Shown here: one piece after another, positions 45,536 through 57,668 of the stretch
Layout: every line of letters begins with the position of its first letter
Position numbering within the stretch: position 1 is the first letter of the stretch
Origin: Pseudomonas fluorescens
GTDB lineage: Bacteria; Pseudomonadota; Gammaproteobacteria; Pseudomonadales; Pseudomonadaceae
NCBI RefSeq assembly: GCF_001708445.1
Contig: NZ_CP015637.1
Location: forward strand, 1,117,001 to 1,181,000
Reading direction: 5' to 3'
DNA: 64,000 nucleotides
The notes under the pieces: generated by a model
What the model was told of the DNA's origin: nothing
Databases searched by the model: none
Seen by the model: only the letters and a program-made list of their open reading frames with translations
Program-made: the position numbers and the translations under genes

Positions 45536-47335
45536 CTAACTATCCAACCTGAGCACCGCAAGGAAGGCTTCTTGTGGAATTTCCACGTTGCCCACTTGCT
45601 TCATGCGTTTTTTACCGGCCTTTTGCTTCTCAAGCAGCTTGCGCTTACGGCTGACGTCGCCACCGTAGCATTTGGCCAGTACGTTCTTTCTGAGTGCCTT
45701 GACGGAAGTCCGTGCAATGATCTGCCCGCCAATGGCGGCCTGGATCGCGACGTCGAACATCTGGCGCGGAATCAGTTCTTTCATCTTCTCGGTCAACTGC
45801 CGACCTTTGTAGTGCGCGTTGTCCTTGTGCACGATCAGTGCCAGGGCATCGACCTTGTCGCCGTTGATCAGCACATCCAGTTTCACCAGATTAGCCGATT
45901 GGTAACGATCGAAATGGTAATCCAGCGAAGCATAGCCGCGACTGGTGGATTTGAGACGGTCGAAGAAGTCCAGGACCACTTCGTTCATCGGCAAATCGTA
46001 GGTCACTTGTACCTGGGTACCGAGGAACAGCATGTCGTGCTGTACGCCACGCTTTTCAATACACAGGGTAATGACGTTGCCCAGGTGTTCCTGCGGCACA
46101 AGAATATTGGCGCGCACGATCGGTTCGCGCATGTCTTCGATCGAAGACAGGTCTGGAAGCTTGGACGGGTTGTCGACGTAAATCGTTTCACCGTTTTTCA
46201 GCAGCAACTCAAAAATAACGGTTGGCGCGGTGGTGATCAGGTCCAGGTCGTATTCGCGCTCGAGGCGCTCCTGGATGATCTCCATGTGCAGCATGCCGAG
46301 GAAGCCGCAACGGAAGCCGAAACCCAGGGCGTCGGAGCTTTCCGGGGTGTACTGCAACGACGAATCGTTGAGGGTCAGTTTCTGCAGGGCTTCGCGGAAG
46401 TCTTCGAAGTCGTCGGAGCTGACCGGGAACAGGCCCGCGTAGACCTGCGGCTGGATGCGCTTGAAGCCTGGCAGCACGTCGACGTCAGGGGTGGAGCTCA
46501 AGGTCAGGGTGTCACCCACTGGGGCACCATGAATGTCCTTGATACCGGCGATGATGAAGCCCACTTCGCCGGCTTTCAGATCAACGGTGGCGGTGTGCTT
46601 GGGGTTGAATACACCGACGCTGTCCACCAGGTGGATCTTGCCGGTGGACTTGACCAGGATCTTGTCGCCCTTCTTCACACGGCCGTGGCGCACGCGTACC
46701 AGGGAGACAACCCCCAGGTAGTTGTCGAACCAGGAGTCGATGATCAACGCTTGCAGCGGATCTTCGATATTGCCGGTCGGCGCGGGAATGGTCTTGACCA
46801 GGCGCTCGAGCACTTCGTCGACGCCCAGGCCGGTCTTGGCGCTGCACTCGACGGCGTCAGTGGCGTCAATGCCGATGATTTTTTCGATTTCTTCCTTCAC
46901 GCGGTCCGGATCGGCCTGGGGCAGGTCGATCTTGTTCAGCACCGGCATGACCTCCAGGCCCTGCTCGATGGCGGTGTAGCAGTTGGCCACGGACTGGGCT
47001 TCCACGCCCTGCCCCGCGTCCACCACCAGCAACGCGCCTTCGCAGGCCGCCAGGGACCGGCTGACTTCGTAGGTGAAGTCAACGTGGCCTGGGGTGTCAA
47101 TGAAGTTCAGCTGGTACTTGATGCCGTCTCGGGCGGTGTAGTACAGGGTAACGCTGTGGGCCTTGATGGTGATCCCGCGCTCGCGTTCGAGGTCCATGGA
47201 GTCCAGAACCTGGGCTTCCATTTCACGCTCGGCAAGGCCGCCGCACATCTGGATGAATCGATCGGCCAGCGTCGACTTACCATGGTCAATGTGGGCGATG
47301 ATGGAGAAATTGCGGATATGACTCAAATCACTCAC
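45536..47335 (-). CDS. lepA: elongation factor 4 (back-translocating GTPase LepA)
   Basis: A 599-residue ribosomal GTPase. G motifs [23 protein letters not shown] and NKIDLPQAD are present, and the unique C-terminal domain includes [23 protein letters not shown] start at 47335. In most Pseudomonas the gene follows mucD at the end of the algU-muc operon; here it follows the lptG terminator, so it needs its own promoter in 47336-47432. Confidence 0.97.
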   Translation of the reverse strand: MSDLSHIRNFSIIAHIDHGKSTLADRFIQMCGGLAEREMEAQVLDSMDLERERGITIKAHSVTLYYTARDGIKYQLNFIDTPGHVDFTYEVSRSLAACEGALLVVDAGQGVEAQSVANCYTAIEQGLEVMPVLNKIDLPQADPDRVKEEIEKIIGIDATDAVECSAKTGLGVDEVLERLVKTIPAPTGNIEDPLQALIIDSWFDNYLGVVSLVRVRHGRVKKGDKILVKSTGKIHLVDSVGVFNPKHTATVDLKAGEVGFIIAGIKDIHGAPVGDTLTLSSTPDVDVLPGFKRIQPQVYAGLFPVSSDDFEDFREALQKLTLNDSSLQYTPESSDALGFGFRCGFLGMLHMEIIQERLEREYDLDLITTAPTVIFELLLKNGETIYVDNPSKLPDLSSIEDMREPIVRANILVPQEHLGNVITLCIEKRGVQHDMLFLGTQVQVTYDLPMNEVVLDFFDRLKSTSRGYASLDYHFDRYQSANLVKLDVLINGDKVDALALIVHKDNAHYKGRQLTEKMKELIPRQMFDVAIQAAIGGQIIARTSVKALRKNVLAKCYGGDVSRKRKLLEKQKAGKKRMKQVGNVEIPQEAFLAVLRLDS

Positions 47336-47432
47336 GGATCAACACTCAAAAAGGCTGCAGGCAGATTGCCCGCTGAAAAATAGCCGGGAATTGTACCTGA
47401 AGCTCAGACCAAACGTCATCTTTGCTGACCAG

Positions 47433-47473
47433 AACAAAAATGCCCCGGTCTTGCGAACGGGGCATTTTTTGTT
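47433..47473. terminator. bidirectional intrinsic terminator after lptG
   Basis: Stem AACAAAAATGCCCC / GGGGCATTTTTTGTT with a 12-base loop, T-run on both strands. It lies 14 bases after the lptG stop. Confidence 0.88.
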
Positions 47474-47486
47474 CATAAGCGCAGCA

Positions 47487-48566
47487 TCAACCGGCGCGCC
47501 GCAACAGCCAGAACCCGGCCAGGGCGCAAATGGCGGTCGGCACCAGCACCGCAAACAGCGGCGAGAAACCGAACACCAGGCTGGAAGGGCCGAGCAAATC
47601 CTGGGCGATGCGGAAGGTGAAGCCCACCAGCACACCCGTAAACACCCGCTGGCCCAGGGTTACGGAGCGCAATGGACCGAAGATGAACGAAATCGCCATC
47701 AGTACCAGCGCAGCGGTGACCACTGGCTGCAACACCTTGACCCAAAATGCCAGCCAGTAACGGCCATTGTTCAGGCCCTGGTCCTTGAGGTAGTGGATAT
47801 AGCCCCACAGCCCGGAGATCGGCAGGCTTTCCGGGATCATCACCACGGTATTGAGCAGTTCCGGCTTCAGGGCGATGTCCCACTGTTCGGACGGCACATT
47901 GATCACTTCCGTGGTGGCCTTGGTGCCCTGGCCGACATTGCGGAAATAGGTAGTGGTGACGTCGGTCAGTTGCCATTGTTCATTGGCGAACTGGGCGCGC
48001 TTGGCAAAGCTGGACGACAGGATGTGGCGTTCCTTGTCGAAGGTGTAGCGCGTCACCCCGATCAGCAGCCCACCTGGCTGCACGGCGTTGATGTGGATGA
48101 ACTCATCCCCCTGGCGGTGCCACAGGCCGTGCTTGGAGCTTTGCGCATCCCCCGACCCCTGGGCCAGGGCGCGATTGGCCTGGGCGGTGGTTTCGGCCGG
48201 TGGCGCCACGTATTCGCCGATCAGCACGCTGCAGAGCATCAGCAGCAGCATGGGCTTCATCACCGCCCAGACGATACGGCCGATGGAAACCCCGGCGGCG
48301 CGCATGATGGTCAGCTCGCTGTTGCTGGCCAGGCTGCCCAGGCCAATCAGGCAACCGATCAGCGCGGCCATGGGCATCATGTCGTAGAGGCGACGGGGCG
48401 CGGTAAGGGCCACGTAGCTCAGCACGTCCCACACGGTGTAGGTGTCGCTGACGTTGCCCACTTCATCGATGAAGGCGAACAACGACGCCAAGCCCAGAAT
48501 AATGCCCAATACCGCCAGGATGGCGATCAGTACGCTGCTACCAATGTAGCGATCGAGCTTAGCCAC
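47487..48566 (-). CDS. lptG: LPS export permease LptG
   Basis: A 359-residue inner-membrane subunit of the LptB2FG transporter that extracts lipopolysaccharide. It has six membrane segments with a periplasmic jellyroll domain between the two groups (VAKLDRYIGSSVLIAILAVL, LGSLASNSELTIMRAAGVSI, SWVKV-like FWVKVLQPVVTAALVLMAIS). I use the GTG at 48566: AAGGAG is seven bases upstream, and it overlaps the lptF stop. The frame to 48587 runs inside lptF. Confidence 0.95.
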   Translation of the reverse strand: MAKLDRYIGSSVLIAILAVLGIILGLASLFAFIDEVGNVSDTYTVWDVLSYVALTAPRRLYDMMPMAALIGCLIGLGSLASNSELTIMRAAGVSIGRIVWAVMKPMLLLMLCSVLIGEYVAPPAETTAQANRALAQGSGDAQSSKHGLWHRQGDEFIHINAVQPGGLLIGVTRYTFDKERHILSSSFAKRAQFANEQWQLTDVTTTYFRNVGQGTKATTEVINVPSEQWDIALKPELLNTVVMIPESLPISGLWGYIHYLKDQGLNNGRYWLAFWVKVLQPVVTAALVLMAISFIFGPLRSVTLGQRVFTGVLVGFTFRIAQDLLGPSSLVFGFSPLFAVLVPTAICALAGFWLLRRAG

Positions 48567-49686
48567 GAGCCAACTCCTTCTGGCCACTACGGCTCTTCAT
48601 TTTCAGGCGTATAGGTTCCCAATAGAGCAACCCCAGGCCGATCATCAGGAACATCCCATGTACCCACCACAGGCCCAGGATCGGCGACAGCTTGCCTTTC
48701 TCCAGGGAGCCACGGGCGGAAATCAGGATGGTCAGGTAAGCCATGTACAGCAGGATCGCCGGCAACAGCTTGAGGAAGCGGCCCTGGCGCGGGTTGACGC
48801 GAGACAGCGGCACGGCCATCAGGGTCACGATAAACACCAGCAGCGGCAGGGAAATGCGCCATTGCAGCTCGGCGATGGAGCGCAACTCCTTGCTGCCGAG
48901 CAATTCCTGCGTAGGAATGGCATCGCGATCGGTGACCTCGTCGCTGACATCCGGACGGGCGAGCATCACGCCATAGGTGTCGTACTTGATGGCACGGTAA
49001 TCAGCCTGCCCCGGGCTGCCATCATAGCGATAGCCGTTTTCCAGGATCAGGTAGCGGCTGCCGTCGGGACGCACTTCCTGGCGGCCCGAATCGGCGACCA
49101 ATACGGAAATGCCACGGTCTTTCTTGTCCTGCCCCAGGCGCTTCTCTGAAATGAACACGCCTCCGAGGTTGGCGCGGTTGTCGCTCAGGGTCTCGGTGTA
49201 GGTCACCCTGGAACCGTCATTGAGCGCCTGGAAACGGCCCGGTTCGAGGGTGTCGAACTCGGTCATGGCGTCCTGCTTGTTCAGCACCAGCTGGAATTGC
49301 ATGGCGCCCTGGGGAGCCAGGCTCAGGCTCAACCAGGCCACGATCAGGGCGACACCGGCAGCGGGGATCATGGTCATGCCCAGCAGGCGTTGCTGGCTCA
49401 TGCCGGTGGCCGAGAGCACGGTCATTTCGCTTTCGAGGTACAGACGGCCATAGGCCAGCAGGATGCCGAGAAACAGGCCCAGGGGCAGGATCAGCTGCAA
49501 AAAGCCCGGCAGGCGAAAGCCCATGATCAGGAACAGCGAGCCTGGGTCGAGGGCGCCGGAGGCAGCCTGGGCCAGGTATTTGACGAAACGACCACTCATG
49601 ATGATGACCAGCAGCACCGCACTCACGGCACTCAGGGTCAACAGGACTTCGCGGGACAGATAACGGAAGACGATCAAACCAGACAC
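48559..49686 (-). CDS. lptF: LPS export permease LptF
   Basis: A 375-residue partner of LptG (VFRYLSREVLLTLSAVSAVL, LPGFLQLILPLGLFLGILLA, ESEMTVLSATGMSQQRLLG, RISLPLLVFIVTLMAVPLSR). Length and topology are typical. The start is a GTG at 49686; a TTG three codons later is also possible. It is divergent from pepA with 275 bases between, the usual Pseudomonas order. Confidence 0.95.
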   Translation of the reverse strand: MSGLIVFRYLSREVLLTLSAVSAVLLVIIMSGRFVKYLAQAASGALDPGSLFLIMGFRLPGFLQLILPLGLFLGILLAYGRLYLESEMTVLSATGMSQQRLLGMTMIPAAGVALIVAWLSLSLAPQGAMQFQLVLNKQDAMTEFDTLEPGRFQALNDGSRVTYTETLSDNRANLGGVFISEKRLGQDKKDRGISVLVADSGRQEVRPDGSRYLILENGYRYDGSPGQADYRAIKYDTYGVMLARPDVSDEVTDRDAIPTQELLGSKELRSIAELQWRISLPLLVFIVTLMAVPLSRVNPRQGRFLKLLPAILLYMAYLTILISARGSLEKGKLSPILGLWWVHGMFLMIGLGLLYWEPIRLKMKSRSGQKELARG

Positions 49687-49949
49687 TCCAGGGTTGTCAG
49701 GCTAAGGCGGCCAAACAAGCAAGCTTACTGAGTCGGCCCGTTTGATGCAGGCCGGCTAAAAAGATGGCGCATTATCCTGTGATTGACCACGCCTGTCACG
49801 GAGCTTGCTCATACGCATGCACAAAGCGCGCTGCAAGGGTTGTCAGGCTCCGCCGGCGAGGTTCAAACTGCGGCCTTTGTCGCTGGCGGTCTACTGGCCG
49901 CCAAGCTTTAAAGCCTGGGTATACACGCCAGGCTCACCGACCTTTATAA

Positions 49950-51452
<1,503 letters not shown>

Positions 51453-51504
51453 AAACCGTGACCTCGGGGCGGCGCAATAGCCGCCTCGGGCTCCAGGAAC
51501 CGCA

Positions 51505-51933
51505 ATGACCCAAGTTGACTTCTATATATTGCCCAGCGCCGATCCGCTCGCGCGCCTGGACTTTGCCTGCAAGCTCACCGAAAAAGCCTGGCGCATGGGC
51601 CACCGCATCTACCTGCATTGCAGCGATGCCGGCCAACGCGACGAACTGGACGCCCGCCTGTGGCGCTTCAAGGGCGAGAGCTTCGTGCCCCATGGCCCCG
51701 CCGAATCAGAACCCGAAGGCCAGGTCGTCCTGGGTTTGGGGGATAGCTGCGGCGACCACCATGACCTGCTGGTCAACCTCGACCTGAAAGTACCGGTTTT
51801 TGCCAAGGCATTCGCCCGCGTGGCGGAAGTGGTGGTGGAAGACCCGGCTATTCGTCAGGCCGCGCGTGAGAGTTTCCGTTTCTATCGCGAACAGGGCTAT
51901 CCTCTGCAAGATCACCGGCTACAACGACTTTGA
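51505..51933 (+). CDS. holC: DNA polymerase III subunit chi
   Basis: A 142-residue clamp-loader accessory subunit linking the polymerase to SSB. Signature segments are VDFYILPSADPLARLDFACK, LTEKAWRMGHRIYLHCSDAG and FVPHGPAESEPEGQVVLGLG. The gene lies between pepA and a small conserved gene before valS, as in P. putida. Confidence 0.95.
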   Translation: MTQVDFYILPSADPLARLDFACKLTEKAWRMGHRIYLHCSDAGQRDELDARLWRFKGESFVPHGPAESEPEGQVVLGLGDSCGDHHDLLVNLDLKVPVFAKAFARVAEVVVEDPAIRQAARESFRFYREQGYPLQDHRLQRL

Positions 51934-51940
51934 GCACATG

Positions 51941-52336
51941 ATGGACACTCCCAACCCTCTAAAAAAAGATGACCACCTGCTGGACGACCTGGAGTCGATC
52001 CGTCAGTTGCTGGGTGATGACAACCTCCAACCGCCGCTGTTAACCGAGACCGTCAGCGGCGAGCCCCAGATTCCGCTGCTGTTCGACATGGTCGGGGGCA
52101 ATCCTGCCGCTGCGGAGCCTGTCGCCGTGGCCCCCGTGGTCGAGACCGCGCCCGCTGCGCCAGCGACCGAAAAGGCGCCTGATGCCCTGCTGTTGCACCT
52201 GGACAACGAACTGCGCGCCGCCGCGCAACTGATCATGCAGGACGTGATCGACGACTTCGCCCCGCACATCGAAACCGAGATCAAGCGCCGGCTGGATGCG
52301 CGGATGGAGCGGTTGCTCAGCCAATACCAGTCCTGA
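51941..52336 (+). CDS. conserved hypothetical protein between holC and valS
   Basis: A 131-residue soluble protein with an acidic N-terminus (NPLKKDDHLLDDLESIRQLL), a proline- and alanine-rich middle (AAAEPVAVAPVVETAPAAPA) and a charged helical C-terminus (DVIDDFAPHIETEIKRRLDA). The same position in P. aeruginosa and P. putida holds a hypothetical protein of similar kind. Start is ATG 51941 or the adjacent ATG 51938, seven or four bases after the holC stop. Function unknown; a link to the replication clamp loader is only suggested by location. Confidence 0.82.
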   Translation: MDTPNPLKKDDHLLDDLESIRQLLGDDNLQPPLLTETVSGEPQIPLLFDMVGGNPAAAEPVAVAPVVETAPAAPATEKAPDALLLHLDNELRAAAQLIMQDVIDDFAPHIETEIKRRLDARMERLLSQYQS

Positions 52337-52353
52337 GCCCTACGCATCCCCCC

Positions 52354-52445
52354 TGTGGGAGGGGGCTTGCTTCCCGATAGCGCTGGGTCAATCAATACAT
52401 GCAGCGACTGACACGCCCCCATCGGGAGCAAGCCCCCTCCCACAC
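52354..52445. repeat. REP family C inverted doublet
   Basis: CTGTGGGAGGGGGCTTGCTTC...CGATAGCGCTGGG and its inverse CCCATCGGGAGCAAGCCCCC. It lies just before valS; the valS open frame extends into it. Confidence 0.87.
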
Positions 52446-52549
52446 TTGATCGCATGCGCCTTAAGCCTGTCTTCGCCTCGCCCTGCGCCTTATCCCTCGT
52501 TATACTTGCCGGCTTTCCTGAATTAATGCCAACTAGGGTCCCGCCGCGC

Positions 52550-55396
52550 ATGGATAAGACCTACCAGCCGCACGCTATTGAAACTTCCTGGTACCAGACC
52601 TGGGAGTCCGAGAATTATTTCGCTCCGCAAGGCGCGGGCGAGTCCTACACCATCATGATTCCGCCACCGAACGTCACTGGCAGCCTGCACATGGGCCATG
52701 GCTTCAACAATGCGATCATGGATGCGTTGATCCGTTTCCGCCGCATGCAGGGCCGCAACACTCTGTGGCAGCCGGGTACCGACCACGCCGGTATCGCCAC
52801 CCAGATGTTGGTGGAACGCCAACTCGAAGCCACCGGCCAGAGCCGTCACGACCTGGGCCGCGAGAAGTTCCTGGAAAAAATCTGGGAGTGGAAAGACCAG
52901 TCCGGTGGCAATATCAGCCGCCAGATCCGTCGCCTGGGTTCGTCCGTCGACTGGAGCCGCGAGCGCTTCACCATGGACGACGGGCTGTCGGAAGCCGTGA
53001 AAGAAGCCTTCGTGCGCCTGCATGAAGACGGCCTGATCTACCGTGGCAAGCGCCTGGTCAACTGGGACACCAAGTTGCACACGGCGATCTCCGACCTCGA
53101 AGTGGAAAACCACGACGAGAAAGGCTTCCTGTGGAACCTCAAGTACCCGCTGGCCGACGGTGCCAAGACCGCTGAAGGCAACGACTACCTGATCGTCGCC
53201 ACCACCCGTCCGGAAACCATGCTCGGCGACGCCGCCGTCGCGGTGAACCCGAACGACGAGCGCTACCAGGCGCTGATCGGCAAATTCGTCGAACTGCCAT
53301 TGGTCGGCCGCCGCATCCCGATTATCGCCGACGATTACTGCGACCCGGAGTTCGGCACCGGCTGCGTGAAAATCACCCCGGCCCACGATTTCAACGACTA
53401 CGAAGTCGGCAAGCGCCACAACCTGCCGCTGCTGAACATCTTCGACAAGAACGCCGCCGTATTGCCAGCCTGCCAGGTGTTCAACCTGGACGGCACGCTG
53501 AACGACAGCATCGACGGCAAGATCCCGGCTGAATACGCCGGCCTCGACCGTTTTGAAGCGCGCAAGCAGATCGTCGCCGCGTTCGACGCCGCCGGCCTGC
53601 TGGTCAGCGTTGACGACCACGCCCTGAAAGTGCCGAAGGGCGACCGCTCCGGCACCGTGATCGAGCCGTGGCTGACCGACCAGTGGTACGTGTCCACCAA
53701 ACCGCTGGCCGAGCCGGCGATTGCCGCCGTGGAAGACGGCCGTATCCAGTTCGTGCCCAAGCAATACGAAAACATGTACTTCTCTTGGATGCGTGACATC
53801 CAGGATTGGTGCATCAGCCGCCAACTGTGGTGGGGCCACCGCATTCCGGCCTGGTACGACGAGTCAGGCAAGGTCTATGTCGGCCGCGACGAAGCCGAAG
53901 TACGCGCCAAGCACAACCTGGGCGCGGACGTTGCGCTGCAACAGGACAACGACGTACTGGACACCTGGTTCAGCTCCGGCCTGTGGACGTTCTCCACCCT
54001 GGGCTGGCCGCAACAGACCGAATTCCTGAAGAAATTCCACTCCACCGACGTGCTGGTCACCGGTTTCGACATCATTTTCTTCTGGGTTGCCCGGATGATC
54101 ATGCTGACCATGCACCTGGTCAAGAACGAAGACGGCACCCCGCAGGTACCGTTCAAGACCGTGTACGTCCACGGCCTGGTGCGCGATGGCCAGGGCCAGA
54201 AGATGTCCAAGTCCAAGGGCAACGTCCTCGACCCGCTGGACATCATCGACGGCATCGACCTGGAAACCCTGGTACAGAAACGCACCTCGGGCCTCATGCA
54301 GCCAAAACTGGCGAAGAAGATCGAGAAACAGACCCGCGACGAATTCGCCGACGGCATTGCCAGCTACGGCACCGACGCCCTGCGCTTCACTTTCTGCTCA
54401 CTGGCGTCCACCGGCCGCGACATCAAGTTCGACATGGGCCGCGTCGAAGGCTATCGCAACTTCTGTAACAAGATCTGGAACGCCGCGCGCTACGTGCTGG
54501 ATAAAGGCGAAGACTGCGGTCAGAACGGCGAAGCCGTCGAACTGAGCCTGGCCGACCGCTGGATCATCTCGCAGTTGCAACGCACCGAAGCCGAAGTGAC
54601 CCGCCAGCTCGACCAGTTCCGTTTCGACCTGGCTGCCCAGGCCTTGTACGAGTTCATCTGGAACCAGTATTGCGACTGGTACCTGGAACTGTCCAAGCCG
54701 GTACTGTGGGACGAGAATGCACCGATCGAACGCCAGCGCGGTACCCGCCGCACCCTGGTACGCGTGCTGGAAGTGGCGCTGCGCCTGGCGCATCCGTTCA
54801 TGCCGTTCATCACCGAAGAAATCTGGCAGCGACTCGCGCCGCTGGCCGGTATCCAAGGCAAGACCATCATGCTGCAACCTTGGCCAGTGGCCAATGAAGC
54901 GCGCATCGATGAGGCTGCCGAAAGCGATATCGAATGGCTCAAGACCTTGATGCTCGGCACGCGCAACATCCGCGCCGAGATGAACATCGGGCCGGGCAAG
55001 CCACTGGCGGTGTTCGTGAAGAACGCCAGTGCCGAAGACCAGCGTCGCCTCAGCGAAAACGATGCGCTGCTCAAGAAGCTGGCGAAGCTGGAGTCGATCA
55101 CCGTATTGGCTGAAGGTGCAGAAGCGCCGTTGTCCGCCACCGCGCTGGTCGGCGACATGGAAGTGCTGGTGCCGATGGCCGGCCTGATCGACAAGGGCGC
55201 GGAACTGGCCCGTCTCGACAAGGAAATCGCACGCCTGCAAGGCGAAGTGCAGCGGGTGGGCGGCAAGCTGTCCAACGCGGCGTTCGTCGACAAGGCCCCG
55301 GCTGAAGTGATCGAGAAAGAGCGCGCCAAGCTGGCCGAGGCTGAACAGGCCCTGGGCAAATTGGCGGAGCAACATGCGCGGATTTCCAGCCTGTAA
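52550..55396 (+). CDS. valS: valyl-tRNA synthetase
   Basis: A 948-residue class I synthetase. HIGH motif as [23 protein letters not shown] motif in [16 protein letters not shown], an editing domain between them ([14 protein letters not shown]), anticodon-binding region ([20 protein letters not shown]) and a C-terminal coiled coil ([20 protein letters not shown]). I use the ATG at 52550 ([15 protein letters not shown]); the frame upstream to 52454 does not resemble the family. A strong terminator follows. Confidence 0.97.
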   Translation: MDKTYQPHAIETSWYQTWESENYFAPQGAGESYTIMIPPPNVTGSLHMGHGFNNAIMDALIRFRRMQGRNTLWQPGTDHAGIATQMLVERQLEATGQSRHDLGREKFLEKIWEWKDQSGGNISRQIRRLGSSVDWSRERFTMDDGLSEAVKEAFVRLHEDGLIYRGKRLVNWDTKLHTAISDLEVENHDEKGFLWNLKYPLADGAKTAEGNDYLIVATTRPETMLGDAAVAVNPNDERYQALIGKFVELPLVGRRIPIIADDYCDPEFGTGCVKITPAHDFNDYEVGKRHNLPLLNIFDKNAAVLPACQVFNLDGTLNDSIDGKIPAEYAGLDRFEARKQIVAAFDAAGLLVSVDDHALKVPKGDRSGTVIEPWLTDQWYVSTKPLAEPAIAAVEDGRIQFVPKQYENMYFSWMRDIQDWCISRQLWWGHRIPAWYDESGKVYVGRDEAEVRAKHNLGADVALQQDNDVLDTWFSSGLWTFSTLGWPQQTEFLKKFHSTDVLVTGFDIIFFWVARMIMLTMHLVKNEDGTPQVPFKTVYVHGLVRDGQGQKMSKSKGNVLDPLDIIDGIDLETLVQKRTSGLMQPKLAKKIEKQTRDEFADGIASYGTDALRFTFCSLASTGRDIKFDMGRVEGYRNFCNKIWNAARYVLDKGEDCGQNGEAVELSLADRWIISQLQRTEAEVTRQLDQFRFDLAAQALYEFIWNQYCDWYLELSKPVLWDENAPIERQRGTRRTLVRVLEVALRLAHPFMPFITEEIWQRLAPLAGIQGKTIMLQPWPVANEARIDEAAESDIEWLKTLMLGTRNIRAEMNIGPGKPLAVFVKNASAEDQRRLSENDALLKKLAKLESITVLAEGAEAPLSATALVGDMEVLVPMAGLIDKGAELARLDKEIARLQGEVQRVGGKLSNAAFVDKAPAEVIEKERAKLAEAEQALGKLAEQHARISSL

Positions 55397-55410
55397 GGTG
55401 TGAGCCGTGT

Positions 55411-55441
55411 AAAAAAGAGACCTTCGGGTCTCTTTTTTTTT
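55411..55441 (+). terminator. intrinsic terminator after valS
   Basis: Stem AAAAAGAGACC / GGTCTCTTTTT with the tetraloop TTCG and a T-run, 15 bases after the stop. Confidence 0.94.
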
Positions 55442-55540
55442 GCCTGGAACGACCCAACCCCTGGCTGACAATACAGGCAATGCTAGAGGGGGCTTACCCT
55501 AATGCCAGTCAGTTAAGAGATAGAGCGAGCAAACAGCAAC

Positions 55541-55675
55541 CTGTGGCGAGCGGGCTTGCCCCGCATTGGGCTGCGAAGCGGCCCCAATAAGGCCGCCGCG
55601 TTTATCCAGGCATATTAAATCGCCAGGTTTTGGGGCTGCTGCGCAGCCCAACGCGGGGCAAGCCCGCTCACCACA
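55541..55675. repeat. REP family A inverted doublet
   Basis: CTGTGGCGAGCGGGCTTGCC...GGGCTGCGAAGCGGCCCC on the left and the inverse GGGGCTGCTGCGCAGCCCAA... on the right, with a 50-base centre. Confidence 0.87.
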
Positions 55676-55793
55676 GTGACAGTGTTCCTCCTTAGCTGAC
55701 AGGTTTTGGGGCAAGCCCCCTCCCACATTTGACCGAGGGCACCGCAAGAATGTGTGACAATGCCCACCACTTTGAGCCAACACCAGAATCATC

Positions 55794-56810
55794 ATGACCG
55801 CCCCCAGCACGCCCAAACCTCCGCGCAAGAAGCCTAAAACCGCCGCCACGGCCAAGCCCGTGGTGCCGCGTAAAGAGGCCACCCTGCACCCGCGCAACCG
55901 CCACCAGGGTCGTTACGACTTCCCGGCGCTGATCAAGACCACGCCGGAACTGGCGCAATTCGTGATCATCAACCCCTACGGCAAGGAAAGCATCGATTTC
56001 GCCAGCCCCGACGCCGTGCGGGTGTTCAACCGGGCGCTGCTCAAAGCCTTCTATGGTATCCAGCACTGGGATATCCCGGCGGATTACTTGTGCCCCCCCG
56101 TACCGGGGCGTGCGGACTATGTGCATTTCCTCGCCGACCTGTTGGCCAGCGTCAACGAAGGTGTGATCCCACGTGGTGCGCCGGTCAAGGTGCTGGACAT
56201 TGGCATGGGCGCCAACTGCGTCTACCCACTGATTGGCTACAGCGACTACCGCTGGCACTTCCTCGGTTCGGAGATTGATCCGACAGCCGTCGCAGCCGCC
56301 AAGGCCATCGTGCAGTCCAACGGGCTGAACAAGGTGATCCAACTGCGTCAGCAGACCAACCCCAAGCACATCCTGCTGGGCCTGCTGGAGCCGGGCGAGC
56401 GCTTTGACCTGACCATGTGCAACCCGCCGTTCCACGCGTCCATGGACGAGGCCACCAAGGGCAGTGAACGCAAATGGCGCGCCTTGGGCAAGGCCGATCC
56501 AAAACGCAAATTGCCGGTGTTGAACTTCGGCGGCCAATCGGCCGAGCTGTGGTGCGAAGGCGGCGAAGCGCGCTTTGTGACGCAACTGATCGCCGAAAGC
56601 GCGAATTTTGCCCACAAGGTATTGTGGTTCAGCACCCTGGTATCAAAAGCATCGAACTTGCCCGCGATCGAAACGGCACTGAAAAAAGCCGGCGTGCTGG
56701 AAAGCCGCGTAGTGGAAATGTCCCAAGGCCAGAAGACCAGCCGGTTTGTCGCCTGGACCTTCCAGACCAAGAACGAACAGCAGATCTGGCGCCAGCGCTG
56801 GGTGCGCTGA
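55794..56810 (+). CDS. rlmF: 23S rRNA (adenine-1618-N6) methyltransferase
   Basis: A 338-residue SAM-dependent methyltransferase. Basic, proline-rich N-terminus ([20 protein letters not shown]), family segment [20 protein letters not shown] loop [20 protein letters not shown], and the N6-adenine motif NPPF in [15 protein letters not shown]. Length fits RlmF (YbiN). It lies between valS and hupN as in P. putida. Confidence 0.95.
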   Translation: MTAPSTPKPPRKKPKTAATAKPVVPRKEATLHPRNRHQGRYDFPALIKTTPELAQFVIINPYGKESIDFASPDAVRVFNRALLKAFYGIQHWDIPADYLCPPVPGRADYVHFLADLLASVNEGVIPRGAPVKVLDIGMGANCVYPLIGYSDYRWHFLGSEIDPTAVAAAKAIVQSNGLNKVIQLRQQTNPKHILLGLLEPGERFDLTMCNPPFHASMDEATKGSERKWRALGKADPKRKLPVLNFGGQSAELWCEGGEARFVTQLIAESANFAHKVLWFSTLVSKASNLPAIETALKKAGVLESRVVEMSQGQKTSRFVAWTFQTKNEQQIWRQRWVR

Positions 56811-56816
56811 CGCCAA

Positions 56817-56920
56817 CCTGTAGGAGCGAGCTTGCTCGCGAAAAACGCCAAGACACCGCATTCATCCGGGATGGCCGCGTTATCGTTAACGGCCTTCGCG
56901 AGCAAGCTCGCTCCTACAGG
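56817..56920. repeat. REP family B inverted doublet
   Basis: CCTGTAGGAGCGAGCTTGCT(CGCGAAAAAC) and its inverse, enclosing about 48 bases, between rlmF and the hupN terminator. Confidence 0.9.
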
Positions 56921-56940
56921 TAAAAAATCGCAGGCAACAA

Positions 56941-56980
56941 AAAACCGTGCCCGGATCGCTCCGGAGCACGGTTTTTTTTT
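56941..56980 (-). terminator. intrinsic terminator between rlmF and hupN
   Basis: CCGTGC / GCACGG stem with an inner CCGGA/TCCGG pairing and long T-runs on both sides (AAAACC...GGTTTTTTTTT). It serves the leftward hupN and may also stop rlmF. Confidence 0.85.
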
Positions 56981-56988
56981 GCTGCGTC

Positions 56989-57270
56989 TTACTTGTTAAC
57001 AGCGTCGGTCAGGCTTTTGGCCACAACCAGCTTGATAACTTTCTTGGCAGCGATTTCGATGGCAGCGCCAGTCGAAGGGTTACGGCCAGTACGGGCAGGA
57101 CGCTCGGTCACTTTCAGCTTGCCGATACCTGGCAGAGTGATTTCGCCGCCGTTTTCCAGCTGATCAGCAACGATCTGGCCCAGTTGGTCCAGAGCTGCGC
57201 GCGCGGTGGTTTTTGGCGCGTCGATAGCTTCAGCGATATCAGCGATCAGTTGGTCTTTAGTCAAAGCCAT
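56989..57270 (-). CDS. hupN: HU-family nucleoid protein, HupN type
   Basis: A 93-residue histone-like DNA-binding protein. It starts MALTKDQLIADIAEAIDAPK, has the core ITLPGIGKLKVTERPARTGR NPSTG with the DNA-intercalating proline arm, and ends VVAKSLTDAVNK. The sequence differs from the HupA/HupB pattern, and the neighbours valS-rlmF upstream and ndpA across a divergent gap match the hupN locus of P. putida. It is monocistronic with its own terminator. Confidence 0.93.
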   Translation of the reverse strand: MALTKDQLIADIAEAIDAPKTTARAALDQLGQIVADQLENGGEITLPGIGKLKVTERPARTGRNPSTGAAIEIAAKKVIKLVVAKSLTDAVNK

Positions 57271-57668
57271 TGTGGTGTTCCTTCCCTATCAAATTCATAT
57301 GGATATTGCAGAGTGCAGTGTCAGCCGTCGAGCCCGACCGTCATGGCCTGGCACCCCCGGCTATAACCACGGAGATCGGGGTTATAGATGCTTGAAACGG
57401 GGATTGGTTCGACCTGACAGATGCTGAATGCACGCTTAACGCCGAGTCATGGCGTAAGACGGGGCAAAACTAGCACAGAGACGGGGAAATATCCGCTTCT
57501 ACCTAGCCATTTGGTCAGCTTTATCGCTCTAAACCGTGAAAAAAAGGCATATACCCCGTCGGAGAGCATCCAAAACCCCTTCGACGCGTGTCTTGGCCAA
57601 TGGGTGCGGTACACTGGGCAACTTTTCGGGGAGGCCAACCGCTCCCCGCTCAACCAGCCGAGAAGCCT
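57271..57668. promoter_or_regulatory. divergent promoter region of hupN and ndpA
   Basis: 398 bases between two nucleoid-protein genes read in opposite directions. I see no REP, no clear small gene and no promoter pair I would defend. Confidence 0.5.

Larger units (their letters stand above)
55397..55793. other. 397-base gap: terminator and repeats
   Basis: Contains the valS terminator, a CCTAATGCCAGTCAGTTAAG unit (55498-55517), a REP family A doublet and a single family C unit (GGGGCAAGCCCCCTCCCACA, near 55709-55728). No gene is visible. Confidence 0.6.

Noticed and set aside
45572..47383. 603-codon plus-strand frame
   Set aside because: Antisense shadow of lepA, which is certain.
57337..57355. 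TGGCAC element resembling a sigma-54 -24 box near hupN/ndpA
   Set aside because: The -12 part (TTGC) is missing at the required spacing and the orientation is wrong for hupN.
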